Shown: one piece after another, positions 33,229-45,095 of the stretch
How the letters are laid out: the number at the start of each line of letters is the position of its first letter
Position numbering within the stretch: position 1 is the first letter of the stretch
Assembly: GCA_007644065.1 (NCBI GenBank)
Contig: VJWN01000007.1
Coordinates: forward strand, 3,068,167 to 3,132,166
Reading direction: 5' to 3'
DNA from: Margaritispora aquatica
Lineage: Eukaryota; Ascomycota; Leotiomycetes; Helotiales; Discinellaceae
DNA length: 64,000 nt
Translations under genes and position numbers: made by a program
The notes under the pieces: model-generated
Databases searched by the model: none
What the model was told of the DNA's origin: nothing
The model's input: only the letters and a program-made list of their open reading frames with translations

Positions 33229-35226
33229 TCAAGCACCGTTCACCATATCCACATCTTCAGACTTGCCAGCAACGATACCAAATTGGCCTCCTAGTCCAGC
33301 GAACACCAGGTGTTTACCCCTCACAGCTGTGTTATCAATATGGGTTGCATGCGTAACGTCCTTGTCTGAGCCTTGACCAGTTTGGTAGTTTGAGCTGAAT
33401 CCCCAGCTGTATGCCTTCCCGGACTTGTCAACTGCAATGCAGCTATCATTGGCTGTAGCAATAAATTCGCCATCGATGTTAGGAATGATGGCAGGCTTGG
33501 TGTAGAATCGTGGCTTTTGATGCTCATCGAAGAAGAGGGAACTCTTGTCCATATCTTCAATCTCCATACCACCTTGGTTGGTGTCCATACGGCCCCAGAT
33601 GAGGACTTGGCCGTCCTTTGTGCAGGCAAGAGTATGATGGGCGCCACCAGCAATTTGCTTGACGTCAAAATCCGCGAGACTTTTCACAAGAGTTGGGTGG
33701 CCAATGGTGTTATCTTCTGTTTCTTGGTCTTTGGGGATACCAGTTTGGCCAAAGGTGTTGAGTCCCCAGGAGAAAACATTTCCCTTGTCATCAACTGCGA
33801 AGCTGTGATAATCTCCTGCTCCGAGCACGACAATCTTCTTGCGTTGAAGTCCAAATTCTCGAGGAATCAAAGCGCCCTTGGCGGTGCGAGACACAACACG
33901 ACGAGCGAGTTGTCCTTGCTCACCAGCACCCCAGATTGTAGTTTTTCCTTTGATATCAAGTGCAATGACATGGTTGGTACCAACGGCCATAGTCTTGATC
34001 TTTTTCAATTCCGGAATGTGCATCGGAATTCTTTGGGTGTGGATATTTTCGCGGAATCCGAGAATGCCATCGTTGCTCTGCAGATCGTTAGAATTGAATA
34101 TTTAGAAGAACGGCAACACTTACTCTAAAGGTTCCCCATCCATAAACCATTCCAGTAGTCGTAACGGCCCATGATGTGCTGTCACCGGCAAAAATAGCAG
34201 CAAATTTATCGCCTTCTGCGAAATTGCTGGTGTCCACCTCTCGTGGCTCAGACTCATTTGGATTCAATCCAGAATCATCATCATCGTCAGAGTCAGAATC
34301 AGAATCCTCTTCCGGCTTACTCTGATCGACCTCCTTCATCTTTCCATCTTGTGGAGTATCTCTTCCTAGAGCTCCCTGGTCATTGACACCCCAAGTCAAG
34401 ATCTTGTTATCCTTGGTCAACGCAACGCAATGCATTCCACCTACAGCAAGCGCAACAACACCTACATCCTTGGCAGAAAGCTTTGGGTTGAGACGTGGGC
34501 GAGTGACATCGATGACCTTCTTGCCGTCTGACCCTTTGACTGCACCAAGTCCGAGTTCACCCGCAGATCCTTCGCCAAAGACGTAAACATCCAGAATTTG
34601 TGTAGGAGCTTCGTTAATAGTAGGAAGGACCTTGGCAGGTTTTGCAACTGGAGTCTTCTTAGGAGCAGCTACTTTAGCTGGTGCAGCTTTCTTTGGTTGT
34701 GCGACCTTCTTGACTGGCTCGGGTTCCTATGCGGGTCAGCGGCGAACACGAATCGGAGATAGGTGAATATACTTACTTCTTCAGATTCGGATTCAGATGC
34801 CTCTGAGACACTTGGTTCTTTAGGAGCTGGTGCCTTCTTCATAGTCTTGGGTGCTGCCTTTGCGATAGCTTTCTTCGGCGCAGTAATGGCTTTCTTTGGA
34901 GCGGCCTTGGCCTTTGTGGTAGCTTTCGAATCTGTGATTTTCGCTTTCTTGGTCACTGGCGCTTCCTCATCCTTTTCATCTTCTTCATCGGAAGACTCTG
35001 CCTTTCTCTTCGCAGATTTTGCAACAGGTTTAGATGCTGTAGATCCTCCTGCAATTTTGGCCTCGACCTTTGCTTTGTTGGCTTGAGCCTTTGTGAGTCT
35101 TGGGGCCTTCGCGGGAGCTTTGGTGGGTTCGGGAGATGCTACTGAACTAGACTTTGCCTTTGTGACCTTGGTTTTGGACACCGTTTTGGGCTTCGCAGCC
35201 ACAGCTGTTGTCTTCTTTGGAGGCAT
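33229..35226 (-). CDS. RCC1-family Ran guanine-nucleotide exchange factor, Pim1/Srm1-like (633 aa)
   Basis: Three exons on the minus strand: 35226-34777, 34726-34124 and 34077-33229, with introns of 50 and 46 nt. Residues 1-180 form a Lys/Ala/Pro-rich basic tail (MPPKKTTAVAAKPKTVSKTK) with an acidic Ser/Glu patch. This suits nuclear import and chromatin contact. From about residue 190 the seven-bladed propeller starts (DVYVFGEGSAGELGLG), with RCC1 repeats such as LTWGVNDQGALGRDT, TTIWGAGEQGQLARR, NVFSWGLNTFGQTGIP, QVLIWGRMDTNQGG and AYSWGFSSNYQTGQG. A long acidic insertion (DSDSDSDDDDDSG) sits in the second blade, as in fungal members. The protein loads GTP onto Ran at chromatin, setting the gradient for nuclear transport and spindle assembly. 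The yeast and fission yeast orthologues are essential. Confidence 0.93.
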
Positions 35227-36275
35227 ACTGATTGATGGTGCGAGAAGACACGCGAGTTGATTTCGAATGCGATCTTGAAGTGGGTATTTCCGACGATGAT
35301 ATGAAGATCAATTGACCTAGAGCTTCGTATTTACCGATCGCGACCAACAATAGATAGTTGATGAATCGAGTTTGGAAGTTGTCGAATGTTTGTGAAAGTC
35401 GCTCAGTCGCGTCGAGAATAACGATTTTTGGGCCAGGACCAGCAAGCCAGAAATTCGCCTAACCCCTGTAAGACTAGCGTTATTTATCCCAGAGCCTGAA
35501 CGCTCACGCCAATCCAGGGGTCGCTTAATTGAATGTGCGAAAGTGTTATGCACACGGAAAATATTTCACACAATTGTTACAGAATGAATTACCTACTCTT
35601 TTTTATAGAAAATGAGAAATCACAAATGTCTCATTTGAGTTATCCATAACAGAATTTCCAAGATTTCGGCAGCAGTTGCTTGTCAGAATCTGCTGAGGTG
35701 AAAGCATCATTTCTCGCTTATTGTGGTTCCCTTGAAACTTCTTTGCACATAGGAGGCCCAAGTAGGTATGGTACAGCGTGATAAATGATAAAGGGCTTAG
35801 AAGTGAATTATTCTATCAAACTAGAAGTATTGTATCTAGCTCTCCACGGCGAAAAACACAGAAGTAGATAAAGTATCGTATACTGTTAACTCGATATGGA
35901 GATAGATATGTGCCCTACAAAGAACAAGACTAAGAAATGCTTAGAACAGCTACTTTCGAAGAATGCCTCGAACTCTTGTACTGGGTCTATGAAAACAGGA
36001 AATGACCCAGGTACATCTTACGGAACCTGTTGTCCGTCTTTCGCTCTCCTTGTGGAAAAGAACAGGTAAAGTAAGTATAGCAATGCCACGCTCGCTGGCT
36101 CGATCCATTGGCTGGTCAGTTTCTATCTATGCGTATCCTACAAGGCTGCTACTTATCCCATCACCACCTTCTTTATCAATGCAGTCAAGTCATTCAAATA
36201 TCACCAAACTCCGACAATGCAAAGAATATCCTCTTATGCAAATGCACGCACATCGATCTTACAGTCATACGTCGA
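35227..36275. other. intergenic
   Basis: Promoter of the RCC1-like gene and 3' flank of the SCY1-like gene. AT-rich with only short frames; nothing recognised. Confidence 0.5.
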
Positions 36276-39200
36276 CTATATCAAACTCTCATAGGCATCC
36301 AACCCTGATTTTTGGGCTGTGGGCTTGATTTGACTTGCTGAATTGCCGCCAAAAGCAGACTGCGCTCGACTCGGCGGCGCCGAGGTGAAAGCCCCGAACG
36401 AAGCCGCTCCAGGAGGTGGTGGTAAAGAGAAACCATTGTTTGATGGCGGTGGTAGTGAGAATGAATTGTTACTTGCTATAGAAGGTCGATTCATGCTTAA
36501 GGAGGACATTGAGGTGGTCATAGAGCCCAACGTTTGGGTAGGGGTTGTGGACGATGTCCATGGGTTGGCAGCTGGAGAAGTGGTACCCCAATTGACCGCC
36601 GACTGAGAAGGTTGTTGATATGAAGATATATTTTGAGATTGAGATTGCTGGCTCTGATATGGTGATACTGACGGCACTGTAGGTCGATTGTAATTATTGA
36701 TTGCCTGTGATTGGAAAGGTGCAGACGTGTATGTAGTTGGATGCTGTGGCTGATTTGTTGTGTTGAAGGCATTTTGTGGTTGCAGTGGTTGAGAGAATTG
36801 AGTTGAGCTGGGTGAAAGTGCGCCAAAGCTGGATAAATCCGGTGTTATGGTTCGCGAAGGACCTTGCTGTGGTCTCAATGTACTATTTATTGAGCTTTGT
36901 GGCGTCGAAGCTGTTGTTGGGCTTGGTGTCGACCAAGAAAATGATGGTGCTTTCGCAATGTGCGCAGATGGCCTAGCAGGTTGAGCAACTGCTGGTGCAG
37001 AATCCCACCCAGCATCCACAGAGTTTGTCACAGAGGACATCCCGGCATTTCCTTTCACTAGTCTTTCAAAATCGATCTCCGGGTCATCGGATGAACCTCC
37101 ATTTGATGAAAATGCATTTGTGGCGCCGAAAGACAAGAAGTCATCGTTACTCGTCGCTTTCGAACCATTTGACCCGCCAAGTTCTTGCAGTTTCCTCGTT
37201 TGTTCAGATTCCACCCGCGTAGAAAGCAATTTGATAAGATCCATAAATGACTTAAATTGCACTAAGTCAAGTAATGGTCCCAAGCTCATACTCCATAACA
37301 CTGGGAGTATATCCATTGCGACGAAGTCGGCATCAGCAACGGTACCGACTTCACGAATGACATTTAGCGCAGCAATGGCCACAGCAGGCTCCTTTGTTTT
37401 GATGCCTTTAATTAGTGGAATAATCTTCTCCTGCATTGTGTACTTGTCAAGAGCTGTGGATGAACTCTTCTTGCTTGCTGCATTGTTCAGAATCCCGTTG
37501 AGCCCATCATTACTCGACGCAGGGTCATTTGACGCTCCACAGAGGATGGCAAAAGCCTCAAGGCCACGCACTTTGATTCCCAGACTGCTTGTCTTGGTGA
37601 AGACGGAAGCAATAACTGGGAAGAGCTCATTTTTGATGGTAGAAAAGTCGAGCACGGGCAAAATTATAGGCAAGCTCCTCAGTGCGGCATCGACAATTGT
37701 GTGGGTAGGAGACTCGATGGCAAGGTGTATTATTGGTAGGATATCTATTAACTATCAGTAAATATATAAACGAATTAGAGAAACACGTACCATCCTTGAA
37801 TTCCTTGCCTGAACAATTATTGGTTATTTCTTTCACATTCTCTAACAGAACCATCAGTCCAGCTTCCTTTGCTGGATCTCGCTCTGGTGCGGCCTTGGCA
37901 TTGGCGGGTGATAAGAATATCTCTCTTAAACGGGGAATTATCTTTTCTGTAAAGGGTCGCCGTCCTGATGGTAGTAAATCAATAAGCTTAAAGATGTTTT
38001 GCAGTATTAGAGAGAGGATCTCCCGGTCTTTCATCTCTTCCAATAGGGCAGGAAGAACCTTTTTGTCAAGCACCGACTTCGGAAATGATGGTAATACTCT
38101 CGAAAGACCTCTCATGAACTGTGCTTTCTCATTCGGGGTTTTCGCTGGTAATGAGTCAAGGAACCGGATGGTTGAAATCAATATATTGTCAAAATAGGCA
38201 CTCTGCTGAAATTCCTTCGCCGTCATGCGCTGGGCCGGCCTCCTCGTTATTAACCTGGGTAGCACAGATGCCGTCAAATCTTTTGGGAGTGTTCTCGACG
38301 ATAAGAACCCATTTGCTGCTGATGGGATCGTCGAGGAGGAAGCAAATAGCCGCTTGTAGGTTGAAATACTCGAATTCGCCTGAAGTGGTGATACATGTGG
38401 AGAATTGTAAAGAGCAATGATGAGAAGCCCCAGCGAGAACATGTCGGCTGCCATATTGAGATTAGAGTCTAAGACGAAGTCCGGAGACGCATAGTCGAGG
38501 TTCATCTGGACTGAGCGAGGTAATCGAGGATCAACGTTGAGTGTTTCCGAGAGATTAATAGGAATTACAGAGGTCGGCTTGTTTGAACCTTCTGGTGGAC
38601 TGGCAAAACTCAGCCCGCTAATCTTCCAGTCTGACTACCTTTTGGTCAGTTTATATGTCCAAAAACTTTGGAACGAACTCTTCTTACCTTTGCGTTCACA
38701 AATACGGCGTCTGGAGTCAGATTGCCATGTACAAGACCAGCATTCTCGTGTAGGAACTCCAAAGCTTTACTAATTTGCTCCAATCCTTTTTGTATCTCCA
38801 GTTCATCAATCTCAAATTCTCTCCTCCTCCTACCTCCTTCTCCATCCTCCGTGACAAATCGGCTCGATCGACCGCCAACACCTCCCGCCCTTTCTTGCTC
38901 ATCTTTTTCCTGTAGTAGCCCAGACAGCGACGCTGTTACAGTTTCTGTTGCAAACTGCAATCCGCCGTTTCGTGTATCTTCCACAGGCTCGACCAACTCC
39001 AAGATATTGGGATGCCGTAATCGTGCTAGGGAAGATGCCTCTTTCTTCAGCCTTTCTACCACTTCCTCTGTGGCCTTTTTCATCGACGAAGCACTCGACC
39101 GACTGAGCGAGCCACTATGCGCATCCAATGATTTCCTATCGAACACAAAAATAGAAGCTGCCTTGCCCGTAGACTTCTTCTTCGCGTCGTATATCTTCCA

Positions 39201-39287
39201 TGGTCCTGATGTCGAGCTAGGTGTTGCTGCCACGGAGTAATTCGAGTTGATGTTTGACGAGAACGACTTCAAGGCCGAGCTGAACAT
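36276..39287 (-). CDS. SCY1-like (SCYL2/Ppk32-type) pseudokinase (970 aa)
   Basis: Three exons on the minus strand: 39287-38688, 38634-37791 and 37744-36276. The start at 39287 (MFSSALKSFSSNINSNYSV) fits the family; an ATG 24 nt upstream is possible. Residues 30-330 form a kinase fold with decayed catalysis. The catalytic loop reads HGNLTPDAVFVN in place of HRDxKxxN, and the metal-binding DFG position reads SGL (WKISGLSF). HEAT-like helices follow (LPALLEEMKDREILSLILQNIFKLIDLLPSGRR through IPLIKGIKTKEPAVAIAALNVIREVG). The last 300 residues are a Ser/Pro/Gln-rich disordered tail ending in GLDAYESLI. Relatives work in clathrin/AP-linked Golgi-endosome traffic. Two introns of 53 and 46 nt restore frame. 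Confidence 0.92.
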
Positions 39288-39859
39288 CTTTGCTTTAGTT
39301 CCAACACACAATTACTTTCGCACAAACTCCTTGATATGTTGTTTCCTCCAGATGCGCATTGGTAGCCGGTTGCACTGAGTTACGCCTGTCGCCCTGCGGG
39401 GTGCTTGTGGGACTATAATTACTGGTAGTTGTTTTGTAACTGCTAGCTGTCGACTTCTGATACAATTCTGCTGAGTTGCCAAAAACCCAACGAAGAAGTC
39501 CTAGATCTAGACTAAAAAACCTTGAGCTTCGTACTATCAGTCCACAGCAGCAGTAACGCAAAACAAAATATTATCTGATTCGTCCCAAGAAAACATATAA
39601 TACTAGACAAGGCTGAGATATTCTGGGAACGGAATGGTTCCCGACGGGAACAAGCCAGCTTGCCAAGCCACAGACAGCTGCGCGGATGTCGTCGCTTGGT
39701 GACGGCTCCGATTTAGGAGTTGAAGGAAATATATTGACATTCTGAACTCTGACTCAATAACATCGCAACCACGACTCTGTGCGACTATTAAAGATTGGGA
39801 GGATCTTCCTGTGTGATTTGAATCTACCTCTCCTCTCTGCCACTTTTTAATTTACTAAA
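39288..39859. other. divergent promoter region
   Basis: Shared upstream region of the SCY1-like gene (-) and the branched-chain aminotransferase (+). No frame or clear Gcn4/CpcA site (TGACTCA) was seen. Confidence 0.45.
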
Positions 39860-41144
39860 ATGCTTCGTCAATTGAGTGCGCGGGGTGTTTTCAAGCAATC
39901 ACCCTCGAGGCTGGTGGCTGCTTGGGAAGCTTCAAGATTGAGATTTATCTCAACAGAGGCACAGCTAGCAGATATTGAGCCCTCAAAGCTGTCTATCACC
40001 AAGACTACTACTCCCAAAGAACTCGTTCCACCAAATGAATTGGTCTTTGGACGAACATTCACAGGTACACCGCCCACTCTGCAGCGCGCCTCATTTTTCT
40101 GCTGAAGAAAGCTAATTGCAAACAGATCATATGCTCTCGATTGAGTGGACAGCAAAAGATGGATGGCTTCCAGCACGCATCACGCCCTATCAGAATCTCT
40201 CCCTGGATCCTGCATCTTGCGTCTTCCATTATGCATTTGAGTGTTTTGAGGGAATGAAAGCATACAAAGACTCCAAGGGACAAGTGCGGTTGTTTCGCCC
40301 AACCAAGAACATGGAGCGCATGAATAAATCATCTGCACGCATTGCATTGCCTACCTTCGACCAGCCAGCTATGATCGAGTTGATTGCCAAGTTCGCCGCC
40401 ATGGAGAAGCGCTTCATTCCAGACACAAAAGGATACTCGCTCTATCTTCGCCCAACCATGATCGGCACACAGCGCACTCTTGGTGTCGGTCCACCAGGAA
40501 GTGCTTTGCTCTACGTTATCGCATCCCCGGTCGGTCCGTACTACCCCACAGGATTCAAGGCTGTCTCTCTAGAAGCAACTGATTATGCTGTCCGAGCATG
40601 GCCTGGAGGTGTTGGTGACAAGAAGCTGGGTGCTAACTACGCCCCCTGCATCCTGCCACAACTCGAAGCAGCGAAGCGAGGCTTCCACCAAAACCTATGG
40701 CTCTTCGGCGAGGAGGAGTATGTCACTGAGGTTGGAACAATGAACATGTTCGTTGCCATGAAGAACAAGACTACGGGACAGAACGAGCTTCTTACTGCTC
40801 CATTGGATGGCACGATCCTCGAGGGTGTCACTCGTGATTCAATTCTCTCGCTTGCACGTGAAAAGCTTGAGCCGCTTGGGTGGAAGATCATCGAGCGAAA
40901 GTACACGATGGGAGAGCTATCTGAAGCTTCAAAGGAAGGCCGTCTACTCGAAGCGTTCGGAGCAGGCACAGCCGCCGTTGTGAGTCCAGTAAGGAACATA
41001 AGCTGGAAGGGTGAATTGGTCGACTGTGGATTGAAGCAGGACTCGGAGGCTGGAGAGATCGCACAAAAGATGAAGGATTGGATTGAGGCGAGACAATATG
41101 GTGATGAGGAGCATGAGTGGAGTTATGTTGTCCCTGGTCAATAG
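39860..41144 (+). CDS. branched-chain amino acid aminotransferase, mitochondrial (407 aa)
   Basis: Exons 39860-40064 and 40126-41144, with a 61-nt intron. The N-terminal 35 residues are rich in Arg, Ser and Ala ([20 protein letters not shown]) and look like a mitochondrial presequence. Fold-type IV PLP motifs are present: [26 protein letters not shown], the PLP-binding Lys235 in [21 protein letters not shown] and [14 protein letters not shown]. The C-terminal [12 protein letters not shown] is also present. The enzyme interconverts leucine, isoleucine and valine with their 2-oxo acids, using glutamate/2-oxoglutarate. The leader suggests the biosynthetic, Bat1-like matrix isozyme. Length agrees with fungal members (about 400). 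Confidence 0.95.
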
Positions 41145-42379
41145 TTGATTTCTTTAGATATGGCGGGAGGGGAGACGACGTGGGGAAAAGTAGATTTCGT
41201 TACCTGCTTGTATAATATTTCCAGAACCGTAGGAGACACAAAAGGGCGGCTTCTTTGAGTTGGCTGGCTTCTCATTGAGCCTCGAGCAATATTAGCGCAT
41301 CTGGCGGCTATGCTCTCAAAATTCAAAATTCATAATCTACAAACCCGAAAGACTCGGCTTCATCTCTCTTCGTCTTTCCCCTCGGCCGCATCTTCTTCTC
41401 ATCTTCTTCTCCCTCACCTCAACTCACCCCAAGACACCACTAATTACTTACCAACTCATCTCTCAATTCGAACAGACTGCTCTGGCTGTTCTGTTGCACA
41501 TCGCACACGAACACTGGGGTCCCCGGTCCTAGTCCAACTCAAGGTCTTGAAGCCAACGCCGTCTGTCTCTGGTGCTTGAGCCGGTTCACCCACCTCCCTC
41601 CACCTCCCAATACTGTAGATTTTGTGTGTGGGTGAGGGGTCTAATGTCCTGTTTGTTGCACATCGCAGCGCGACGCAGGGATCGAGTTGATGCAGCCTGC
41701 AAGCCTGCGAGCCGTCTTTGCGTGGATGCGTCGATGGATCTGGTGATGGGAAGCGAGAAAAGTTTTGGGGTTGGTATGGGCGGGTGTGCAGGCTAGGGTG
41801 ACAGGGTGTGAGGGTTAGCTGAGTGGTAGTGTGATTTTGAGATATGACCGGGATTGAGATATTTAGTTCGAACACACATGTCTATTGGGGTTGGGAGTGA
41901 ATTTGAAGGTAAGGGATTGGATTAGGGTATATTTGAGAGAGTGGTTGTTAATTGTTGGGTTGCAGTAGGTAAAAATCATATATGATACTCATCTATGGAT
42001 TTACAGATAGTCGGAGCTCTCAGTGCGCAAGTAAGAAGAACACTTCTTTAAGACTGTACACAATACCTTTTTTTTTTTTTTTTGCCAAACGGAACATCAA
42101 TATCGGTCGGGTCATTTGTTTGATATTCCATCTCTCCCATAACGCAAAGAAAAGCGACCTAGTCACGCCCACCAGATTGGACGCATGTCACCACCAAAAG
42201 CTCATCTTCGCACAAAGATAACGTATGTACACCCAAGCAACACACCGCTTCTATCATCGCCCCATCAATATTCCCCAATATCTGATGCTTTCTTTATTCA
42301 CCATGCACCTAGCCATCCCTCCTTCTATGCCAAGCCCTGACCTGTGACATTCGAAATTGAGATTCAGGACAGTACGGAT
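41145..42379. other. convergent intergenic region
   Basis: Lies between the aminotransferase (+) and the complex I subunit (-). It contains a run of 16 T at 42068-42083 and two copies of TGTTGCACATCGC (41492 and 41654). A 139-codon minus-strand frame (41456-41875) is compositionally odd and not supported. Confidence 0.5.
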
Positions 42380-42877
42380 CTACTTGTCTTCTGGCTCCTT
42401 CAAGATCCCCTCAACTTCAAGTCTCCTTCGTGCTTCCTCGAGAGCCCAAGTTTGTATCCTGCAACAGCATTAGTTATCGTCTCCGTATATCGGCCGCCCT
42501 TCCAGCTATTTGCTGCATTCCCATCTCCACTCCATCTTCCAGACTCCATGATGTCGTTATTCTCCCAATCCAAGAGCGCGCGGGCAGACTCACGAAGTAT
42601 CAGGCTTGAAAGCATATCCCACAACACCCAGTCCCAAGCTCCCAAAGAAACCCCACATCCAAATCCCCTCCCACCCCTCCTTCTCAACCTTCTCGCCAGG
42701 CTTGACGCCAAACAGCCATCCCGAAGGTGGATCGTAGTGATCTTCGTGTGCGTGGTCTGCTGCTCGCACTGACTTCGATGTGCTGAATGCCTTGATTGAT
42801 TGTGTGCTTTGGATCTTCTGGGTTTTGGAGACACTGCTCGCGGCGCGCAACGCGACTGATGGTCGGGGAACAGGCAT
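42380..42877 (-). CDS. NADH:ubiquinone oxidoreductase ESSS (NDUFB11-like) subunit (120 aa)
   Basis: Two exons on the minus strand, 42877-42594 and 42458-42380, with a 135-nt intron (GTGAGT...TGCAG). The second exon completes the protein with IQTWALEEARRRLEVEGIL. The N-terminal 35 residues (MPVPRPSVALRAASSVSKTQ) resemble a mitochondrial targeting peptide. The signature YDPPSGWLFGVKPGEKVEKEGW leads directly into the single membrane helix (IWMWGFFGSLGLGVVGYAF). This is a supernumerary subunit of the complex I membrane arm in the inner mitochondrial membrane. It has no catalytic residues and acts in assembly and stability. Length and motif order match filamentous fungal homologues. Confidence 0.9.
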
Positions 42878-44085
42878 GCTGTGGGTGCAATTGTTTGTGC
42901 TCCTCGGAATGATTGTCTGCGAGTATTGAGTGTTGTGAAGAGATGGTCAAGACGTTAGGTGGATGTTGTCGTCGACGATGACTGTTGTGAATTGCGAGGT
43001 GAGGTGCTGAATTGAAGTCGCTTCTCGGCCAGCATTAGCGCTGCCGAAGCGCCGGAAGTTGACACAAAGAATTCAATGCCGTGCTGAGGGGGTTCCAACT
43101 GTCATGTGTATGTCATGTTTATGATTAAATTGATTCATATCGAGTAGAGACCCGTTGACAAACACGACCGTCTGGCTTCAGAAGCTTTATTTCTATCAAA
43201 TCATGATTGTTACGGTGTCGCGGTGTTCCTCCAGGCTCGGGAATCGGGGTGTGATGAAGAGAATCAATCATATCAACCGGCAAGATGGCTTCTCACTTTG
43301 CTCTCAAGCCTGGGTATCATTACACTTCTTGTGAGCATGCTATATATTGCCATCTTCTTCATATTATTCTTACAATTCCATCGCTGCGTTGTTTGATCTC
43401 CCAGTTAATTGATAGCTTGCTGCCGGGTGAGCGGCAGGTTTGTTTGACTTCCTTTTGCAAGCATAATGTAGCAGACTTGAGAGCAAATAAAAATATTCTA
43501 AACACCACCAATCTGACAGCTTGACAGATCATAGCAACGAGCTTGAGTCTCTATGCAAATAGGCCCCCTATCGATGTTCAGGCTCACCATGCAAGTGATC
43601 AGCGGCGCTATCACTAAAGCTAGATTACCTTTCTGTGGGTGTATGATTGAGTAAAACGTGTTGAGATGAACATACGAAATGCACAAATGCGCCATCGGGA
43701 AGCATCACCTGTCATTAGATTTAGGAAATCTCGAGATTTCGAACTTGTTGTTATTGAGCAAGCCATTACGAGGTATGGTTCTAATAATTGTACTGCGATA
43801 TACTATATTTTGTTGCGTAACGAATAAGGTAAATAGCATCATATTCTGCATTGCCAACATTTCGTTCGTTCTTTTCAACACGTACTACTATGTAACATAG
43901 TGCGAACAACATCAGCTAAACCTAAATCTAAGAATTGGAAGAGATACCCAACAATTCCGGTAACCAAGCAAATCAACCACGAACTATGATCCAGATCGAG
44001 GCATTGCAGCATAGGTATTCCATTGTTGACTGAGTTGCATGTGCGACTGGTCACCATTGATTTGCACCTGGGCGCATTCGACAAG
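42878..44085. other. intergenic
   Basis: Complex I subunit promoter on the left; short overlapping frames further on. No supported gene, and AT-rich near 43700-43950. Confidence 0.45.
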
Positions 44086-45095
44086 TCACTTCCATCGAGA
44101 TTCTGCAGCCTTTTTCACTACATCGGCGTGTTAGCAGGTTCCTTCATTTTGCAAAAGAGCCACTTACAAACACAGAGTTGCGAGGTTAGCTCATCAATGT
44201 CCCGGAATTCCAAAAAGCCCAGTTGAGCAGCGACATAAAATGCCGGCTTATTGAATTTTGGCCCCTGATCGCTTCCAGGATTCCTGAAGAGCTCCAATTC
44301 CTCAATTCGACCAGCCGCATATGCCGAGTTATCAGGATGCATGGGGTGCTGATATGCTCTATTTCTCTTAAACTTCTCGACATCAAATATATCAATCGGT
44401 GGCAGGAAGTCCAAGCATAAGGTGTCGCAAATGCGGTCTGCGAGCTCGCTTTCTCCCAAACGATAGTCAAATTGCTCCCAAAGCAGCAAAGACTCTCGAA
44501 AGCTGGTGGCCGCGTCTGGTTTGTTCTCCGAATTTTTGGCCGTGTAGTCGGTGCTTGGTTCAAATAGTGTTTGGTCTGAGCAGGTGGCATTCCAATGGTT
44601 CATCGCATCACCAACAGCGTCTATCAAACCATCTTCCATCGTATTCTTTAATTTAGCACGTCTTGCTCTCTCGTCGCCTCCAATCTCAATATATCTTGCG
44701 GGATAGAGCTTTGGATTTGGATGTCCGAAACTATCTCCAACTTTTCTCTTGGATTTAGCACGTCCCATTCTCTGCACACCAACCTCGATGTATCGTGCGG
44801 GATGGAAGTATCGATGCGTATTTCGGACGCTGTGCCGCTTTATGGGAGGCGCAATGAACGGATTAGAAAAGTTTAAGGACATGGGTGTGGCAGGAGCTCT
44901 AACAAGTACGCTCGATACTATTGAGTGTAGTGGTGAGGGTAAAGGTGATAGTTGTGGTGTTTTCGAGGTGAGTTTGACTCTTTTGTTTCCAATAGCTACT
45001 TCGGCCTCGTTGTTATTTGATCCAAGCATTTCTGCTCCTGCTTCTACCTGCATTGATCTCCCAGATGGGAGAAGAGTCCGGCCTCTTTTGTTCAT
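44086..45095 (-). CDS. hypothetical protein with duplicated ARYIE segment (319 aa)
   Basis: Exons 45095-44168 and 44117-44086 on the minus strand. The 50-nt intron has donor GTAAGT, branch GCTAAC and acceptor GTAG. It replaces an unspliced tail with KKAAESRWK-stop. The start MNKRGRTLLPSG at 45095 is preferred over 45218, because the 41 extra residues look random. Function is not recognised. Visible features: a basic, Ser/Pro-rich N-terminal third, and a tandem segment, FHPARYIEVGVQRMGRAKSK then LYPARYIEIGGDERARRAKL, at roughly residues 100-150. The C-terminal half is folded-looking and acidic (ESLLLWEQFDYRLGESELAD, FYVAAQLGFLEFRDIDELTS). No signal peptide or membrane helix is present. It is probably a lineage-specific protein. 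Confidence 0.62.

Noticed and set aside
41456..41875. 139-codon minus frame with RCAT repeats
   Set aside because: Composition is erratic, there are no splice partners, and the apparent peptide repeat comes from the repeated DNA motif TGTTGCACATCGC.
42068..42083. Run of 16 T as a terminator or transposon poly-A tail
   Set aside because: No target-site duplication or element-like sequence adjoins it; a simple homopolymer between convergent genes.
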